NCBI GenBank assembly: GCA_023390875.1
Contig: JAEWCA010000128.1
Span: forward strand, 1 to 20,578
Direction: 5' to 3'
DNA: 20,578 nucleotides
Source of the DNA: Actinomycetes bacterium
GTDB lineage: Bacteria > Actinomycetota > Actinomycetes > Actinomycetales > Cellulomonadaceae
Of the stretch, positions 1-7,395 are shown one piece after another (within the stretch, counting starts at the first letter, position 1; each line of letters begins with the position of its first letter). A program made the position numbers and the translations under genes. The notes under the pieces were generated by a model. The model ran no database searches and had not been told where the DNA came from. It was given only the letters and a program-made list of their open reading frames with translations.

Positions 1-20
1 CGCGCGTCCCCCCGCGCGCG
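1..20 (-). terminator. Possible hairpin downstream of the GH16 gene
   Basis: CGCGCG at 1-6 can pair with CGCGCG at 15-20 around a C-rich loop, about 24 bases past the stop of the GH16 gene. It could end the carbohydrate operon. There is no T tract in view and the window edge cuts off the rest, so this is weak. The element is simple GC repeat sequence and could be chance. Confidence 0.22.
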
Positions 21-43
21 AGCCGCCCGGTCGTCGGGGTCGG

Positions 44-1444
44 TCAGGGTGCCGGGACCGTGTCGACCCAGCTCGTGCCCGCCGTGCGGTAGCCGTTGAC
101 GCGGGCCGTGACCTGCGAGGGGCTCAGCACCTCGTTCTTCGCGTGGAAGAACCAGTCGACCTTCTGCGTGTAGGTCCGCGGGGTGCTGCTGCCGATCTGG
201 CCGCCGCTGATGAACCACAGGTTGAAGTTCACCGACTGCACGGTCTCGGGGTAGTAGTCGCCGCCGTGCGTCGCGAACAGCTCGCCGTCGATGAAGTACC
301 TGATCTGGCCGTTCGCGACCTGCAGCACGAGGTCGTGCCAGCCCGCGTAGGAGCGCCGCTGCTCGGTGTGGGTGTTGACCGCGACCCACGGCTCGTCCTG
401 GTACGTCTCCCACGACGTCGTGTAGAGGATGCTGCTCGGCTCGCCCCAGCCGCCGTTGGGCAGGTACTCGAAGTCCTGCTCGGAGTAGCTGGGGTCCATG
501 TCGTGGTCGAGCGGGGTGATCGTGAAGAACGTCTCGACGACCGCGTCTCCGTCGGGGCCGATGTCGGGCGCGTCGGTGAAGTAGACGCGCGCGGCGTAGG
601 TGCCCTCGAGGAACTTGCGCTGGTGCAGCACCTCCGACTGCCGGGTGCCGGCGCCGGTGCCGTCGGTGGACGACGTGAGCTGCAAGGCCTTGTTCGAGCC
701 GCCGACGCTCGGGAACGACACGTTCTCCTTGGGCCAGGACGCGCCGGGGATGCCGGGGCCGCCCGCGTTGGTGCGGATGGTCCAGTGGTGGGCGGCGATG
801 GCGGCGTCGTCCGCGTTCGCGTAACTGAAGTCGTCGAACACGACCTGCCCGTTGCTCGGGGGCGTGGTGGGCGGGGGCGTGGTCGGCGGGCTCGTCGGGG
901 TGCCGCCGGTGGGCGGTGTCCCGGAGACGAGCGTGCCGCCGACGAACACCGCGATCCTCGACGACGGCGCGTACGACGTGCCGGGCGCGTACGAGTAGTC
1001 GTCGCTCTGCGTGATGCGCTGCCAGTCGGACCGGTAGTAGCGCAGCTGCAGGTCACCGGTGCTGCCGCCCACCGCCAGGGTGCCGGAGGTGAACCCGACC
1101 TCCAGGTAGCGGTCGGCCCCCGCCGACCCGTTCGGGATCGTGCCGAACGTGCCCGTGACCGTCGAGCACGAGACGACGGCCCACGAGCAGGCGAACCGGT
1201 ACTGCTGCGACGGCGCGTCCGCGCCGAAGTAGTAGCGGATCGTCACGTCGCGCAGCGGCACCGCGGACGAGCCGCCGTTGCGCAGCACGAACCACGGCTC
1301 GACCTGGTCGACCGTCGCACCGGGTGCGCTCGTGCGGTACTGCAGGCTGATCGACGGTGCGGCCTGCGCGGGGGCGGCGATGCCCACGGCGACCAGGGCG
1401 GTCACCGCCGCGCCGGCCCACAGGGCCAGCTGTCGGATCTTCAT
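44..1444 (-). CDS. Secreted CBM3-GH16 family polysaccharide hydrolase
   Basis: 466 residues. A Sec signal peptide covers about 1-28 (cleavage after AQA). A family 3 carbohydrate-binding module follows at about 31-175, with the pattern of PWF, VTIRYYF, C..W, ADRYLEVGF and DWQ...DDYSY seen in CBM3. A Pro/Thr linker spans about 176-198, and a concanavalin-type GH16-like domain about 200-440. The likely catalytic motif is E322-Q-D324-F-E326, followed by YLPNGGWG. The ATG at 1444 is preceded by AAAGGAG; starts further upstream run through the neighbouring GH20 gene. The gene lies 13 bp after GH20 and is the last gene of the transport operon. GH16 enzymes retain configuration and cut internal beta-1,3 or beta-1,4 links in glucans, galactans or keratan-type chains. 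The substrate cannot be read from the sequence. CBM3 points to binding of cellulose or chitin. Confidence 0.88.
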   Translation of the reverse strand: MKIRQLALWAGAAVTALVAVGIAAPAQAAPSISLQYRTSAPGATVDQVEPWFVLRNGGSSAVPLRDVTIRYYFGADAPSQQYRFACSWAVVSCSTVTGTFGTIPNGSAGADRYLEVGFTSGTLAVGGSTGDLQLRYYRSDWQRITQSDDYSYAPGTSYAPSSRIAVFVGGTLVSGTPPTGGTPTSPPTTPPPTTPPSNGQVVFDDFSYANADDAAIAAHHWTIRTNAGGPGIPGASWPKENVSFPSVGGSNKALQLTSSTDGTGAGTRQSEVLHQRKFLEGTYAARVYFTDAPDIGPDGDAVVETFFTITPLDHDMDPSYSEQDFEYLPNGGWGEPSSILYTTSWETYQDEPWVAVNTHTEQRRSYAGWHDLVLQVANGQIRYFIDGELFATHGGDYYPETVQSVNFNLWFISGGQIGSSTPRTYTQKVDWFFHAKNEVLSPSQVTARVNGYRTAGTSWVDTVPAP

Positions 1445-1457
1445 CTGCGATCTCCTT

Positions 1458-2723
1458 TCATCGGGTGCCCAGGCCCAGGCGGGCCAGGTGCGTCGGGAGC
1501 CTGGCGAGGAAGTCGTCGTACGCGCCGGTGGTGCCCCAGGCGACCTCGGCGAACGCGCACAGCCGGGGGAACGCCGCGCGCTCGACGTCGGCGGGCGTGG
1601 CGAGGTGCTCGGTCCACAGCTGTGCCTGCACGCCGAGGACGCCGGGGAGCGCGGGAGGGTCGAACGCGTAGGCGTGCGCGAGCGGCAGCACGCGGTCCGG
1701 TCCGAACGGCCCGTCCTGCGGCTGGGTCGGGTAGTCGAGGTAGGTGCGCGTGTGCGGCGCGAGCACGACGTCGTGGCCGGCCTGCGCGGCGACCAGCCCG
1801 CTGTCCTCGTCGAGCCACGGCATCGCGACGGCGCCGGGCGGGCCGCCGGGCTTCTCGTACCAGAACACGGCCCGCCGTCCACGCGTCTCGACGTGCGATG
1901 CCAGGCGGCCGGTGAACCACGCGCACGCGTCGCCGGGGCCGGCGAGGCCGAGCTCGTCCATGCGCTGCCGCGCTCGCGGGCTGGCCGCCCACTCGTCGGG
2001 CAGGCACTCGTCGCCGCCGAGGTGCACGTACGGCCCGGGGAACAGGTCCATGACCTCGTCGAGCACGTCGCGGAAGAACGCGACCGTGCCCTCCTCGAGG
2101 TTGAGGGTGTGCCGGCTGATGCCCCACTCGCGCCACACCTCGACCCGCGTGCCGGGGTCGTTGCCGAGCGACGGGTACGCCGCGAGCGCCGCCTGGACGT
2201 GCCCGGGGACGTTGATCTCGGGCACCACGGTGACGTGCCGGGCGGCGGCGTGCGCGACGATCCGCTGGATGTCGTCGCGCGTGTAGTGCTCCCCGCTCAC
2301 CTCGGTGAGCCGCGGGTGCCGCTCGACGGGCAGCCGCCAGCCCTGGTCGTCGGTGAGGTGGAGCTGCAGCACGTTGAGCCGGTGCGCGGCGAGCAGGTCG
2401 ATGAGCCGCAGCACGAACTCGGTCGGCATGAAGTGGCGCGCCGCGTCCAGCATGACGCCGCGCCAGGCGAACCGGGGTGCGTCCTCGATCGTGCCGAGCG
2501 GCACCCGACCGAGCGCGTGCAGCACGGCCCGGCCGTACTGCGTGCCGGCGGGTCCGCCGCTGGTCAGCGTCACGCCGTCGGGCGTGACGTCGAGGCGGTA
2601 GCCCTCCGGGTGCATCGTCGGGTCGTGCGCGGTCCGGACCCGGGGCGGGTCGACCGCGACCGTGCCGCCGGTGGCCGTCACGTGCGCCGGGCGCGGCACG
2701 AGCGGGAGCTGTCGGTCCGTCAA
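1458..2723 (-). CDS. Cytoplasmic GH20 beta-N-acetylhexosaminidase
   Basis: 421 residues from a TTG start at 2723. GGAAGGA lies 6 bases upstream and this start falls 28 bp after the permease stop. An in-frame ATG at 2768 would overlap the permease and lacks this ribosome site. A short N-terminal GH20b-like domain (about 5-80) leads into the catalytic barrel. Its WRGVMLDAARHFMP, LHLTDDQGWR and PEINVPGH segments and the H234-L-G-G-D238-E239 motif carry the Asp-Glu pair of substrate-assisted GH20 catalysis. No signal peptide is visible, so the enzyme should remove terminal GlcNAc or GalNAc from oligosaccharides after uptake. The size is that of short GH20 forms without extra C-terminal domains. 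The aglycone preference is not known. Confidence 0.92.
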   Translation of the reverse strand: MTDRQLPLVPRPAHVTATGGTVAVDPPRVRTAHDPTMHPEGYRLDVTPDGVTLTSGGPAGTQYGRAVLHALGRVPLGTIEDAPRFAWRGVMLDAARHFMPTEFVLRLIDLLAAHRLNVLQLHLTDDQGWRLPVERHPRLTEVSGEHYTRDDIQRIVAHAAARHVTVVPEINVPGHVQAALAAYPSLGNDPGTRVEVWREWGISRHTLNLEEGTVAFFRDVLDEVMDLFPGPYVHLGGDECLPDEWAASPRARQRMDELGLAGPGDACAWFTGRLASHVETRGRRAVFWYEKPGGPPGAVAMPWLDEDSGLVAAQAGHDVVLAPHTRTYLDYPTQPQDGPFGPDRVLPLAHAYAFDPPALPGVLGVQAQLWTEHLATPADVERAAFPRLCAFAEVAWGTTGAYDDFLARLPTHLARLGLGTR

Positions 2724-2751
2724 GGGAGATCCTTCCGGAGGGTGCGAGGGG

Positions 2752-3585
2752 TCAGCCCTTGACGGCACCGGCGACGATGCCGGTGGTCACGCGGCGCTGC
2801 AGGACGAGGAAGACGGCCAGGACGGGCAGCATGAACAGCGTGGAGGCGGCCATCGTGGCGCCCCAGTCGGTGCCGAACACGTTGCCGAACGACGACAGCC
2901 AGACGGGCAGCGTGCGGTTGTCCTGGTTCTTGATGATCAGCGCGTTCGCGAACGCGAACTCGTTCCACGCGGTGATGAAGCCGAACAGCGACGTCGACAT
3001 CAGGCCCGGCGCGAGCAGCGGCAGGACGACCCGCCGGAACGCCTGGAGCCGGCTCGCGCCGTCGAGCTGCGCGGCCTCCTCGAGCTCGACCGGCACGGAC
3101 GCGAGGAACCCGCGGAGCGTGACGATCGTGAACGGCAGCGTGCTGACGAAGTAGATCGCGGTGAGCAGCGACAGGGTGTCGAGCGTGCCGGTGTCGCGGG
3201 CGATGATGAACATCGGGATGAGCAGGGCCTCCCACGGCGCCATCTGGGCGACGAACACCAGGAGCACGAACCCCTTCCGGCCCCGCCACTCCAGGCGCGC
3301 CACGGCGAACGCCGCCATCAGCCCGACGACGAGCGCCAGGAGCACCGCGCCGACCGACACGAGCGCGCTGTTGCGCCAGAACAGCCAGAACCCGTCGACC
3401 GCGACCGCGTCGCGGAAGTGCTGGAACGTCGGGTGCAACGGGAGGAGCTGCGGGGTGTCGGCCTGGATGTCGGGCGTCGGCTTGAACGCCGTCGAGACCA
3501 TCCAGTAGACGGGGAACACCGACGCCAGCAGGACGACGGCGGCGGCCAGGTTCAGGGGGACCTGCCGCAGCGTGCGCGCCCTCAC
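2752..3585 (-). CDS. Sugar ABC transporter permease, MalG type
   Basis: 277 residues with six predicted membrane helices (about 12-34, 73-97, 107-129, 138-158, 195-215, 243-262). The cytoplasmic EAA loop, ELEEAAQLDGASRLQAF at about 167-183, contacts the ATPase. The GTG start at 3585 overlaps the stop of the preceding permease as GTGA, with AGGGGG upstream, so the two permeases are translationally coupled and should form a heterodimer. This is the CUT1 family used for oligosaccharides. No ATP-binding subunit is encoded nearby; actinobacterial CUT1 systems often share a multi-use ATPase such as MsiK encoded elsewhere. Confidence 0.93.
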   Translation of the reverse strand: MRARTLRQVPLNLAAAVVLLASVFPVYWMVSTAFKPTPDIQADTPQLLPLHPTFQHFRDAVAVDGFWLFWRNSALVSVGAVLLALVVGLMAAFAVARLEWRGRKGFVLLVFVAQMAPWEALLIPMFIIARDTGTLDTLSLLTAIYFVSTLPFTIVTLRGFLASVPVELEEAAQLDGASRLQAFRRVVLPLLAPGLMSTSLFGFITAWNEFAFANALIIKNQDNRTLPVWLSSFGNVFGTDWGATMAASTLFMLPVLAVFLVLQRRVTTGIVAGAVKG

Positions 3586-4568
3586 GACGTCGCCCCCTCG
3601 GTCCGGTACAGGTGGCGCAGGTGCGGGACGAGCACGACGAGCAGGAGCAGCACCGTCAGCGTCGAGATGACCGCGCCGACGTCGTACTTGTGCAGGGACT
3701 GCGCCACCTGGAACGCGAAGACGGGCAGCGTCGTCGTCGCGCCCTCCGGGCCGCCTTGGCTGACCGCCCAGATCTGCGCGAAGCACTTGAACACCCAGAT
3801 GACCTCGAGCGACGTGATCAGGCCGAACAACGGCCGCAGCAGCGGGAACGTCACGACGCGGAAGACCTGCGGCGCGTTGGCGCCGTCGATGCGCGCGGAC
3901 TCGAACAGCTCGCCGGGGATGGTCGTCAGGCCCGCGTACAGCGTGAGGGCGCCGAACGGGACCGACTGCCAGACGACGAGCACCACGAGGATGACGAACG
4001 TCGCGGTCCCGTCGGCGAACCACGTGTACCCGTCGAACTGCTCGAGCCCGAGGCTCGTGAGGAACCAGTTCACGACGCCGAGCCGCGACTGGAACATCCA
4101 CTGGAACACCGTCGTCGCGGCCAGCACGGGCACGGCCCAGACGAGGACCAGGCCGCTCATGACCGCGAGCCGCATCCGGCTGCCGAGCCGCACGAGCAGC
4201 AGGGCGACGAGCGTGGACAGGACCATGATCAGCACGACGTTCACGACGGTCCACAGCAGCGTCCGGCGCAGCACCGCCCACAGCTCCGGGCTCGTGAGCA
4301 CCTCGCGGTAGTTCGCGAGGCCCACCCACGTGGCACCGCCCTGCACGAGCTCGGCCAGCCGGAAGTGCTGCAGCGAGATGACGAGGCTGCGCACCAGCGG
4401 GTACACGAGCAGCAGCGCGGTGCCGACGACGGTGGGGAGCACCAGCAGGTACGGCCACAGCGGACGGTGGCGCCGGGGGGTGCGGCGGGCCCGTGCGGGC
4501 GGGTCGACGACGTCGTCGGGCGGGTCGGTGGCGCCCGCGGTCGGCGGGGCGAGAGCGTCGGAGAGCAC
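3582..4568 (-). CDS. Sugar ABC transporter permease, MalF type
   Basis: 328 residues. A disordered Pro- and Arg-rich cytoplasmic tail (1-37) precedes membrane helices at about 38-60, 103-127, 137-158, 187-210, 243-263 and 300-316. The EAA-like loop is ELFESARIDGANAPQVF at about 220-236. The GTG at 4568 is chosen because AGAGGAA lies just upstream; an in-frame ATG at 4640 would put the start inside the intergenic hairpin and has no ribosome site. It partners the MalG-type permease that it overlaps by 4 bp. It follows the binding-protein gene across an 86-bp gap holding a strong stem-loop. Confidence 0.92.
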   Translation of the reverse strand: MLSDALAPPTAGATDPPDDVVDPPARARRTPRRHRPLWPYLLVLPTVVGTALLLVYPLVRSLVISLQHFRLAELVQGGATWVGLANYREVLTSPELWAVLRRTLLWTVVNVVLIMVLSTLVALLLVRLGSRMRLAVMSGLVLVWAVPVLAATTVFQWMFQSRLGVVNWFLTSLGLEQFDGYTWFADGTATFVILVVLVVWQSVPFGALTLYAGLTTIPGELFESARIDGANAPQVFRVVTFPLLRPLFGLITSLEVIWVFKCFAQIWAVSQGGPEGATTTLPVFAFQVAQSLHKYDVGAVISTLTVLLLLVVLVPHLRHLYRTEGATS

Positions 4569-4603
4569 GTGGTTCCTCTCGGGTGGGCTCGATGTCGGTG
4601 GCC

Positions 4604-4648
4604 CCGGACCGGGTGCTGCGGGAACCCCGTCGCGCAGCACCCGGCCGG
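4604..4648 (-). promoter_or_regulatory. GC-rich intra-operon stem-loop between binding-protein and permease genes
   Basis: CCGG plus CCGGGTGCTGCG (4604-4607, 4609-4620) pairs exactly with CGCAGCACCCGG plus CCGG (4633-4648). This makes a 16-bp stem with one bulged A at 4608 and a 12-base loop. It starts 6 bases after the binding-protein stop. No T run follows on the minus strand, so it is more likely an mRNA-stabilising or partly terminating element than a full terminator. Such structures between the binding-protein gene and the permease genes are known to raise the ratio of binding protein to permease; that role here is inferred. Confidence 0.72.
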
Positions 4649-4654
4649 AGGCGG

Positions 4655-5923
4655 TCAGGAGTCGGTGCCGAGGATCTGGGTGATGGTGTCCGAGGCCCGT
4701 GCGGCCGCACCCGCGGCGTCACCGCCGGTCAGCGCCTCGGTCATGTACTCCTTGATGACGTTCTTGGCCTCGACCGCCGCCCACGCGGGGGTGTTCGGGG
4801 TCGCGTGCCCGTTCGCCGCGCCGATCGCCATCGCCGCCGCGCCTTCGCTGCCGGCCAGCGCCCCGGCGAACGACGTCCTGTTCGGGACGTACGACATCGC
4901 CTTCGCCATCGCCGTCTGGAAGTCCTCGCCCGCGAGCGCCTTGACGACCTCGTAGGCGAGCTCCTGGTGCTGGGACGCGACGGGGATGATGAGGTCCGAC
5001 CCGCCGGTGAACACCGCGCCGGGCTTGTCGGCGGTCGGGCCGGGGATCGGGAAGAAGCCGAGCTTGCCGTCGAGGTCGGGGTTCGCCTTGACGATCGCGC
5101 CGGCCCCGCCGGGGGCGGAGATGATCTGCGCGACGTTCCCCTTCGCGAACACGTCGGCCTGGGGCGGGTTGGACTCGTCGGAGTCCTTCGGGCCCTCGCC
5201 GAGCGCCTGGAGCGTCTCGTAGAACTTCATGCCGGCGAGCGCCTCGGGCGTGTCCAGGGTGCCCGTCCACTCGTCGCCGTCCTGAACGGCGAGGTCGCCG
5301 CCCTCGTCCCAGATGAACCCGGCGAGCGTGTACCAGTTCTGGCCGGGCAGGTAGATGCCCTGGTGGCCGTTGCTGTTGAGCACCGTGGTGTCGGCGATCC
5401 ACTCCGCCCGGGTGGTCGGCGGCGTCGTGATGCCCGCGGCCGCGAACAGGTCCTTGTTGTAGATGACGACCCGGCTGGCCGCGTACCAGGGGATGCCGTA
5501 CTGGGCGCCGTCGATGTTGCCGGGCTCGGCCAGGCCGGGGAGCCAGTCGGAGCCCTGCAGGTCGTCGACCTTGTCGGAGAGGTCGACGACGCCGCCGCTC
5601 GCGGCGTACTCGGCGACCTGCGTGTTCCCGACCTCGATGACGTCGGGGGCGTCGTTGCTGGCCAGCGCGCTGGTGACCTTCTGCCCGATGCCGTCCCACT
5701 CCTGGATCTGGACGTCGAGCGTGGTGCCCTCGTGCGCGGCCTCGAAGTCGGTGACGAACTGCTGGACGATCTCGTCGGTGAAGCTGTCCTTCATGAACCA
5801 GACCGTCAGCTCGGCGGGCTCGGGGGAGCCGTCCTGCGAGGACGTCGGGCTGGACGTGCCGCACGCGGCGAGGGTGCCGGCGAGCACGAGGGCCGCGGGG
5901 GCGGCGAGCAGGCGGGACTTCAT
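4655..5923 (-). CDS. Sugar-binding lipoprotein of CUT1 ABC transporter
   Basis: 422 residues. The lipoprotein signal is at 1-21 with LAAC, C21 being the lipidated residue. The mature protein is a family 1 extracellular solute-binding protein: an AELTVWFM.DSFTDEIVQQF start, VIEVGNTQVAEYAASG, and a C-terminal half with PGGAGAIV, FPIPGP and AVFTGGSDLIIPV. The ATG at 5923 follows GGGAGGG. It is the first gene of the five-gene minus-strand operon and should deliver an oligosaccharide to the MalF/MalG-type permeases. The ligand is unknown. The GH20 in the same operon suggests a hexosamine-containing oligosaccharide. Confidence 0.93.
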   Translation of the reverse strand: MKSRLLAAPAALVLAGTLAACGTSSPTSSQDGSPEPAELTVWFMKDSFTDEIVQQFVTDFEAAHEGTTLDVQIQEWDGIGQKVTSALASNDAPDVIEVGNTQVAEYAASGGVVDLSDKVDDLQGSDWLPGLAEPGNIDGAQYGIPWYAASRVVIYNKDLFAAAGITTPPTTRAEWIADTTVLNSNGHQGIYLPGQNWYTLAGFIWDEGGDLAVQDGDEWTGTLDTPEALAGMKFYETLQALGEGPKDSDESNPPQADVFAKGNVAQIISAPGGAGAIVKANPDLDGKLGFFPIPGPTADKPGAVFTGGSDLIIPVASQHQELAYEVVKALAGEDFQTAMAKAMSYVPNRTSFAGALAGSEGAAAMAIGAANGHATPNTPAWAAVEAKNVIKEYMTEALTGGDAAGAAARASDTITQILGTDS

Positions 5924-5974
5924 CGTGACCCTCCCAGTGGTCAGCTATTGGTAAGCCGTGATGGCCTGGGGGAG

Positions 5975-6004
5975 AGCCTGGACTTGACCAGTTGCCGTGT
6001 CAAG
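5975..6004 (-). promoter_or_regulatory. Candidate operon promoter with overlapping inverted repeat
   Basis: On the minus strand TTGACA (6003-5998) is a perfect -35 box. A weak -10, CAGGCT, follows after 17 bases (5980-5975). The inverted repeat CTTGAC (5983-5988) and GTCAAG (5999-6004) overlaps the -35 box. A repressor bound there would block transcription of the sugar operon. The divergent GntR protein is the natural candidate; the pairing is inferred. Confidence 0.45.
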
Positions 6005-6039
6005 GCCGGTGTTTGCGCGGGATTAGTTCGGTCGAGTGG

Positions 6040-6045
6040 TAAAGT
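6040..6045 (+). promoter_or_regulatory. Candidate -10 box for a leaderless gntR transcript
   Basis: TAAAGT fits the actinobacterial TANNNT -10 pattern and ends 8 bases before GTG 6054. No Shine-Dalgarno sequence precedes either GTG 6036 or GTG 6054. A transcript beginning at or next to GTG 6054 would be leaderless. No convincing -35 box is seen. Confidence 0.4.
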
Positions 6046-6053
6046 CACGCGTC

Positions 6054-6788
6054 GTGACACTGAACCTCGGGCACGGACTCAAGCGCGACGCCGTGCGCGA
6101 CTACCTGCTCGACCTCGTCGCCGGCCGCGGCCCGGGCGAGGCCATCCCGTCCGAACGCGACCTGGCCGCCGAGCTCGGCGTCTCCCGGCCCACGCTGCGC
6201 GCCGCCGTCGACGACCTCGTCCGCTCGGGCGTCCTCGTGCGGGAGCACGGCCGCGGCACGTTCACCGGGCCGCACCGCGTGACCCAGGCGCTCGCGGCCA
6301 CACCGTCCGGGTCGTTCTACGCGCCGCCCGCCGAGGGGGAGTGGAGCAGCCAGGTCCTCGACTTCGGCACCGTCGTCGCCGGGCCGCAGCTCGCCCGGCG
6401 GCTGCAGCTCGCACCCGCCGCAGCGGTCCTGCGCGTCGTGCGGCTGCGGGTCGTCGACGGCGAGCCGATGGCCATCGAACGGCTGCACCTGCCGTACGAG
6501 CTGGTCGTGGGCCTCGAACCCGACGACATGGTGGTCGGGTCGTTCTACCGGCTGCTGCGCGAGCGGTTCGGCGTCGACGTGCGCAGCGCCGTGCAGACGC
6601 TCGAGGCGACCGTCACCGACGAGTCGGAGGCCGGGCTGCTGGGGGTGCCCGAGCACTTCCCCGCCCTCATGGTCGAACGCACCACGCGGGACGTCGGCGG
6701 TCGGATCGTCGAGTTCGTGCGGTCCGTCTACCGCGGGGACCGGTACCGCGTGACGAGCGAGCTGCACTTCGACGCGGCGTCCGGTTGA
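6054..6788 (+). CDS. GntR-family (HutC/UTRA) transcriptional regulator
   Basis: 244 residues from GTG 6054; an alternative in-frame GTG at 6036 adds six residues. The winged helix is at about 8-72, with IPSERDLAAELGVSRPTLRAAV as helix-turn-helix and REHGRGTFTG as wing. A UTRA ligand-binding domain fills about 90-240 (LARRLQLAPAAAVLRVVRLR, MAIERLHLPYELV, ALMVERTTRD). UTRA domains bind small ligands such as sugar phosphates and release DNA. Being divergent from the binding-protein gene, it is probably the local repressor of the transport operon, with an incoming sugar or amino sugar phosphate as inducer. That role is inferred from position. Confidence 0.9.
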   Translation: MTLNLGHGLKRDAVRDYLLDLVAGRGPGEAIPSERDLAAELGVSRPTLRAAVDDLVRSGVLVREHGRGTFTGPHRVTQALAATPSGSFYAPPAEGEWSSQVLDFGTVVAGPQLARRLQLAPAAAVLRVVRLRVVDGEPMAIERLHLPYELVVGLEPDDMVVGSFYRLLRERFGVDVRSAVQTLEATVTDESEAGLLGVPEHFPALMVERTTRDVGGRIVEFVRSVYRGDRYRVTSELHFDAASG

Positions 6789-6796
6789 CGATCGCC

Positions 6797-6811
6797 GGAC
6801 GGGCGCCGTCC
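6797..6811. terminator. Short hairpin between convergent genes
   Basis: GGACGG (6797-6802) pairs with CCGTCC (6806-6811) around GCG. It sits between the stop of gntR and the stop of the convergent small membrane protein gene. No T tract is present. A two-way terminator is plausible but not proven. Confidence 0.35.
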
Positions 6812-6829
6812 AGGTCGCCGGTCACGCCG

Positions 6830-7114
6830 TCAGCGCGCCGCGACCGCCCGGCGTGCCAGCACGTACCCGACGGCCCCTCCGACCAGCATCCCGCCGGCGC
6901 CGAGCAGGTACGGCGCCCAGCGCCACGGCGTGCTCGGGTACGAGACCGTCGGCGCCGTGACGGGCGCGTACGCGAACCAGCCCACGCTGAAGGGCCCCCG
7001 CTGGATGATCGCGGCCCCCACCGTGACCAGCACGGCACCGACCACCGTCATGACGACCAGGAGCACGACTCGCGCGCGCTGGCGCGGGACCGGGGTGGTG
7101 AGGCTCTCGTCCAT
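6830..7114 (-). CDS. Small two-helix membrane protein, unknown function
   Basis: 94 residues. A short charged N-terminus (to about R15) leads into helix 1 at about 16-37. A loop rich in Pro, Trp and Tyr (about 40-65, with GPFSVGWFAYAP) follows, then helix 2 at about 67-88 and an Arg-rich tail. Both ends should face the cytoplasm. I do not recognise a functional family. The ATG at 7114 has no clear ribosome site, but the composition is clearly that of a membrane protein. It is convergent with gntR and lies 119 bp past the 3' end of the tRNA-Lys gene on the same strand. Confidence 0.7.
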   Translation of the reverse strand: MDESLTTPVPRQRARVVLLVVMTVVGAVLVTVGAAIIQRGPFSVGWFAYAPVTAPTVSYPSTPWRWAPYLLGAGGMLVGGAVGYVLARRAVAAR

Positions 7115-7233
7115 GCCGCGATGGTGGCGGAGCGACGCCGTCTCGGGCAATCCCGGTCGGTGGCGTCGGAGCGCCGGCACCTCCTCGGCCCGGGGCGGCG
7201 GCCGGCCTGGCCGGTGACGGTGCCGGTCGCGGG

Positions 7234-7306
7234 TGGGCCCCGTGGGGATCGAACCCACAACCCGCGGATTAAAAGTCCGCTGCTCTGCCAGTTGAGCTAG
7301 AGGCCC
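7234..7306 (-). tRNA. tRNA-Lys (anticodon TTT)
   Basis: The 73 bases fold into a full cloverleaf on the minus strand. The acceptor GGGCCTC pairs with GGGGCCC with one G-T pair. The D arm is GCTC/GAGC, the anticodon stem GCGGA/TCCGC holds loop CTTTTAA, the variable loop is 5 bases, and the T arm GTGGG/CCCAC holds TTCGATC. The anticodon TTT lies at 7273-7271. The discriminator is A, and CCA is not encoded. Confidence 0.97.
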
Positions 7307-7395
7307 GGTGGATGGGGGTGTAACCGGGAGAACCCTCGGGACAACCTTGATGTAGTTCGTCCCAGTTGTGACGCCCCTATCGCGCCAGGTCGAGG

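Noticed and set aside
855..910. Short tandem GGGCGTGGT-type repeats
   Set aside because: They encode the Pro/Thr linker of the CBM3-GH16 protein and are explained by it.
143..1915. Long plus-strand open frame of 590 codons opposite the GH16 gene
   Set aside because: Its translation is Arg/Val/Gly-rich without motifs or ribosome site, and it mirrors the GC-rich third positions of the real minus-strand gene.
1278..4955. Several long plus-strand frames (1278-2762, 2662-4311, 3612-4955)
   Set aside because: All lie opposite the GH20 and permease genes and have low-complexity Arg, Glu, His and Gln text.
6036..6053. GTG 6036 as the gntR start
   Set aside because: No ribosome site and it would place the start codon just upstream of the likely -10 box; kept as an alternative only.
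4493..7300. Plus-strand open frame of 935 codons
   Set aside because: It runs through the binding-protein gene, the gntR gene and the tRNA in the wrong frame or strand; no domain is seen.
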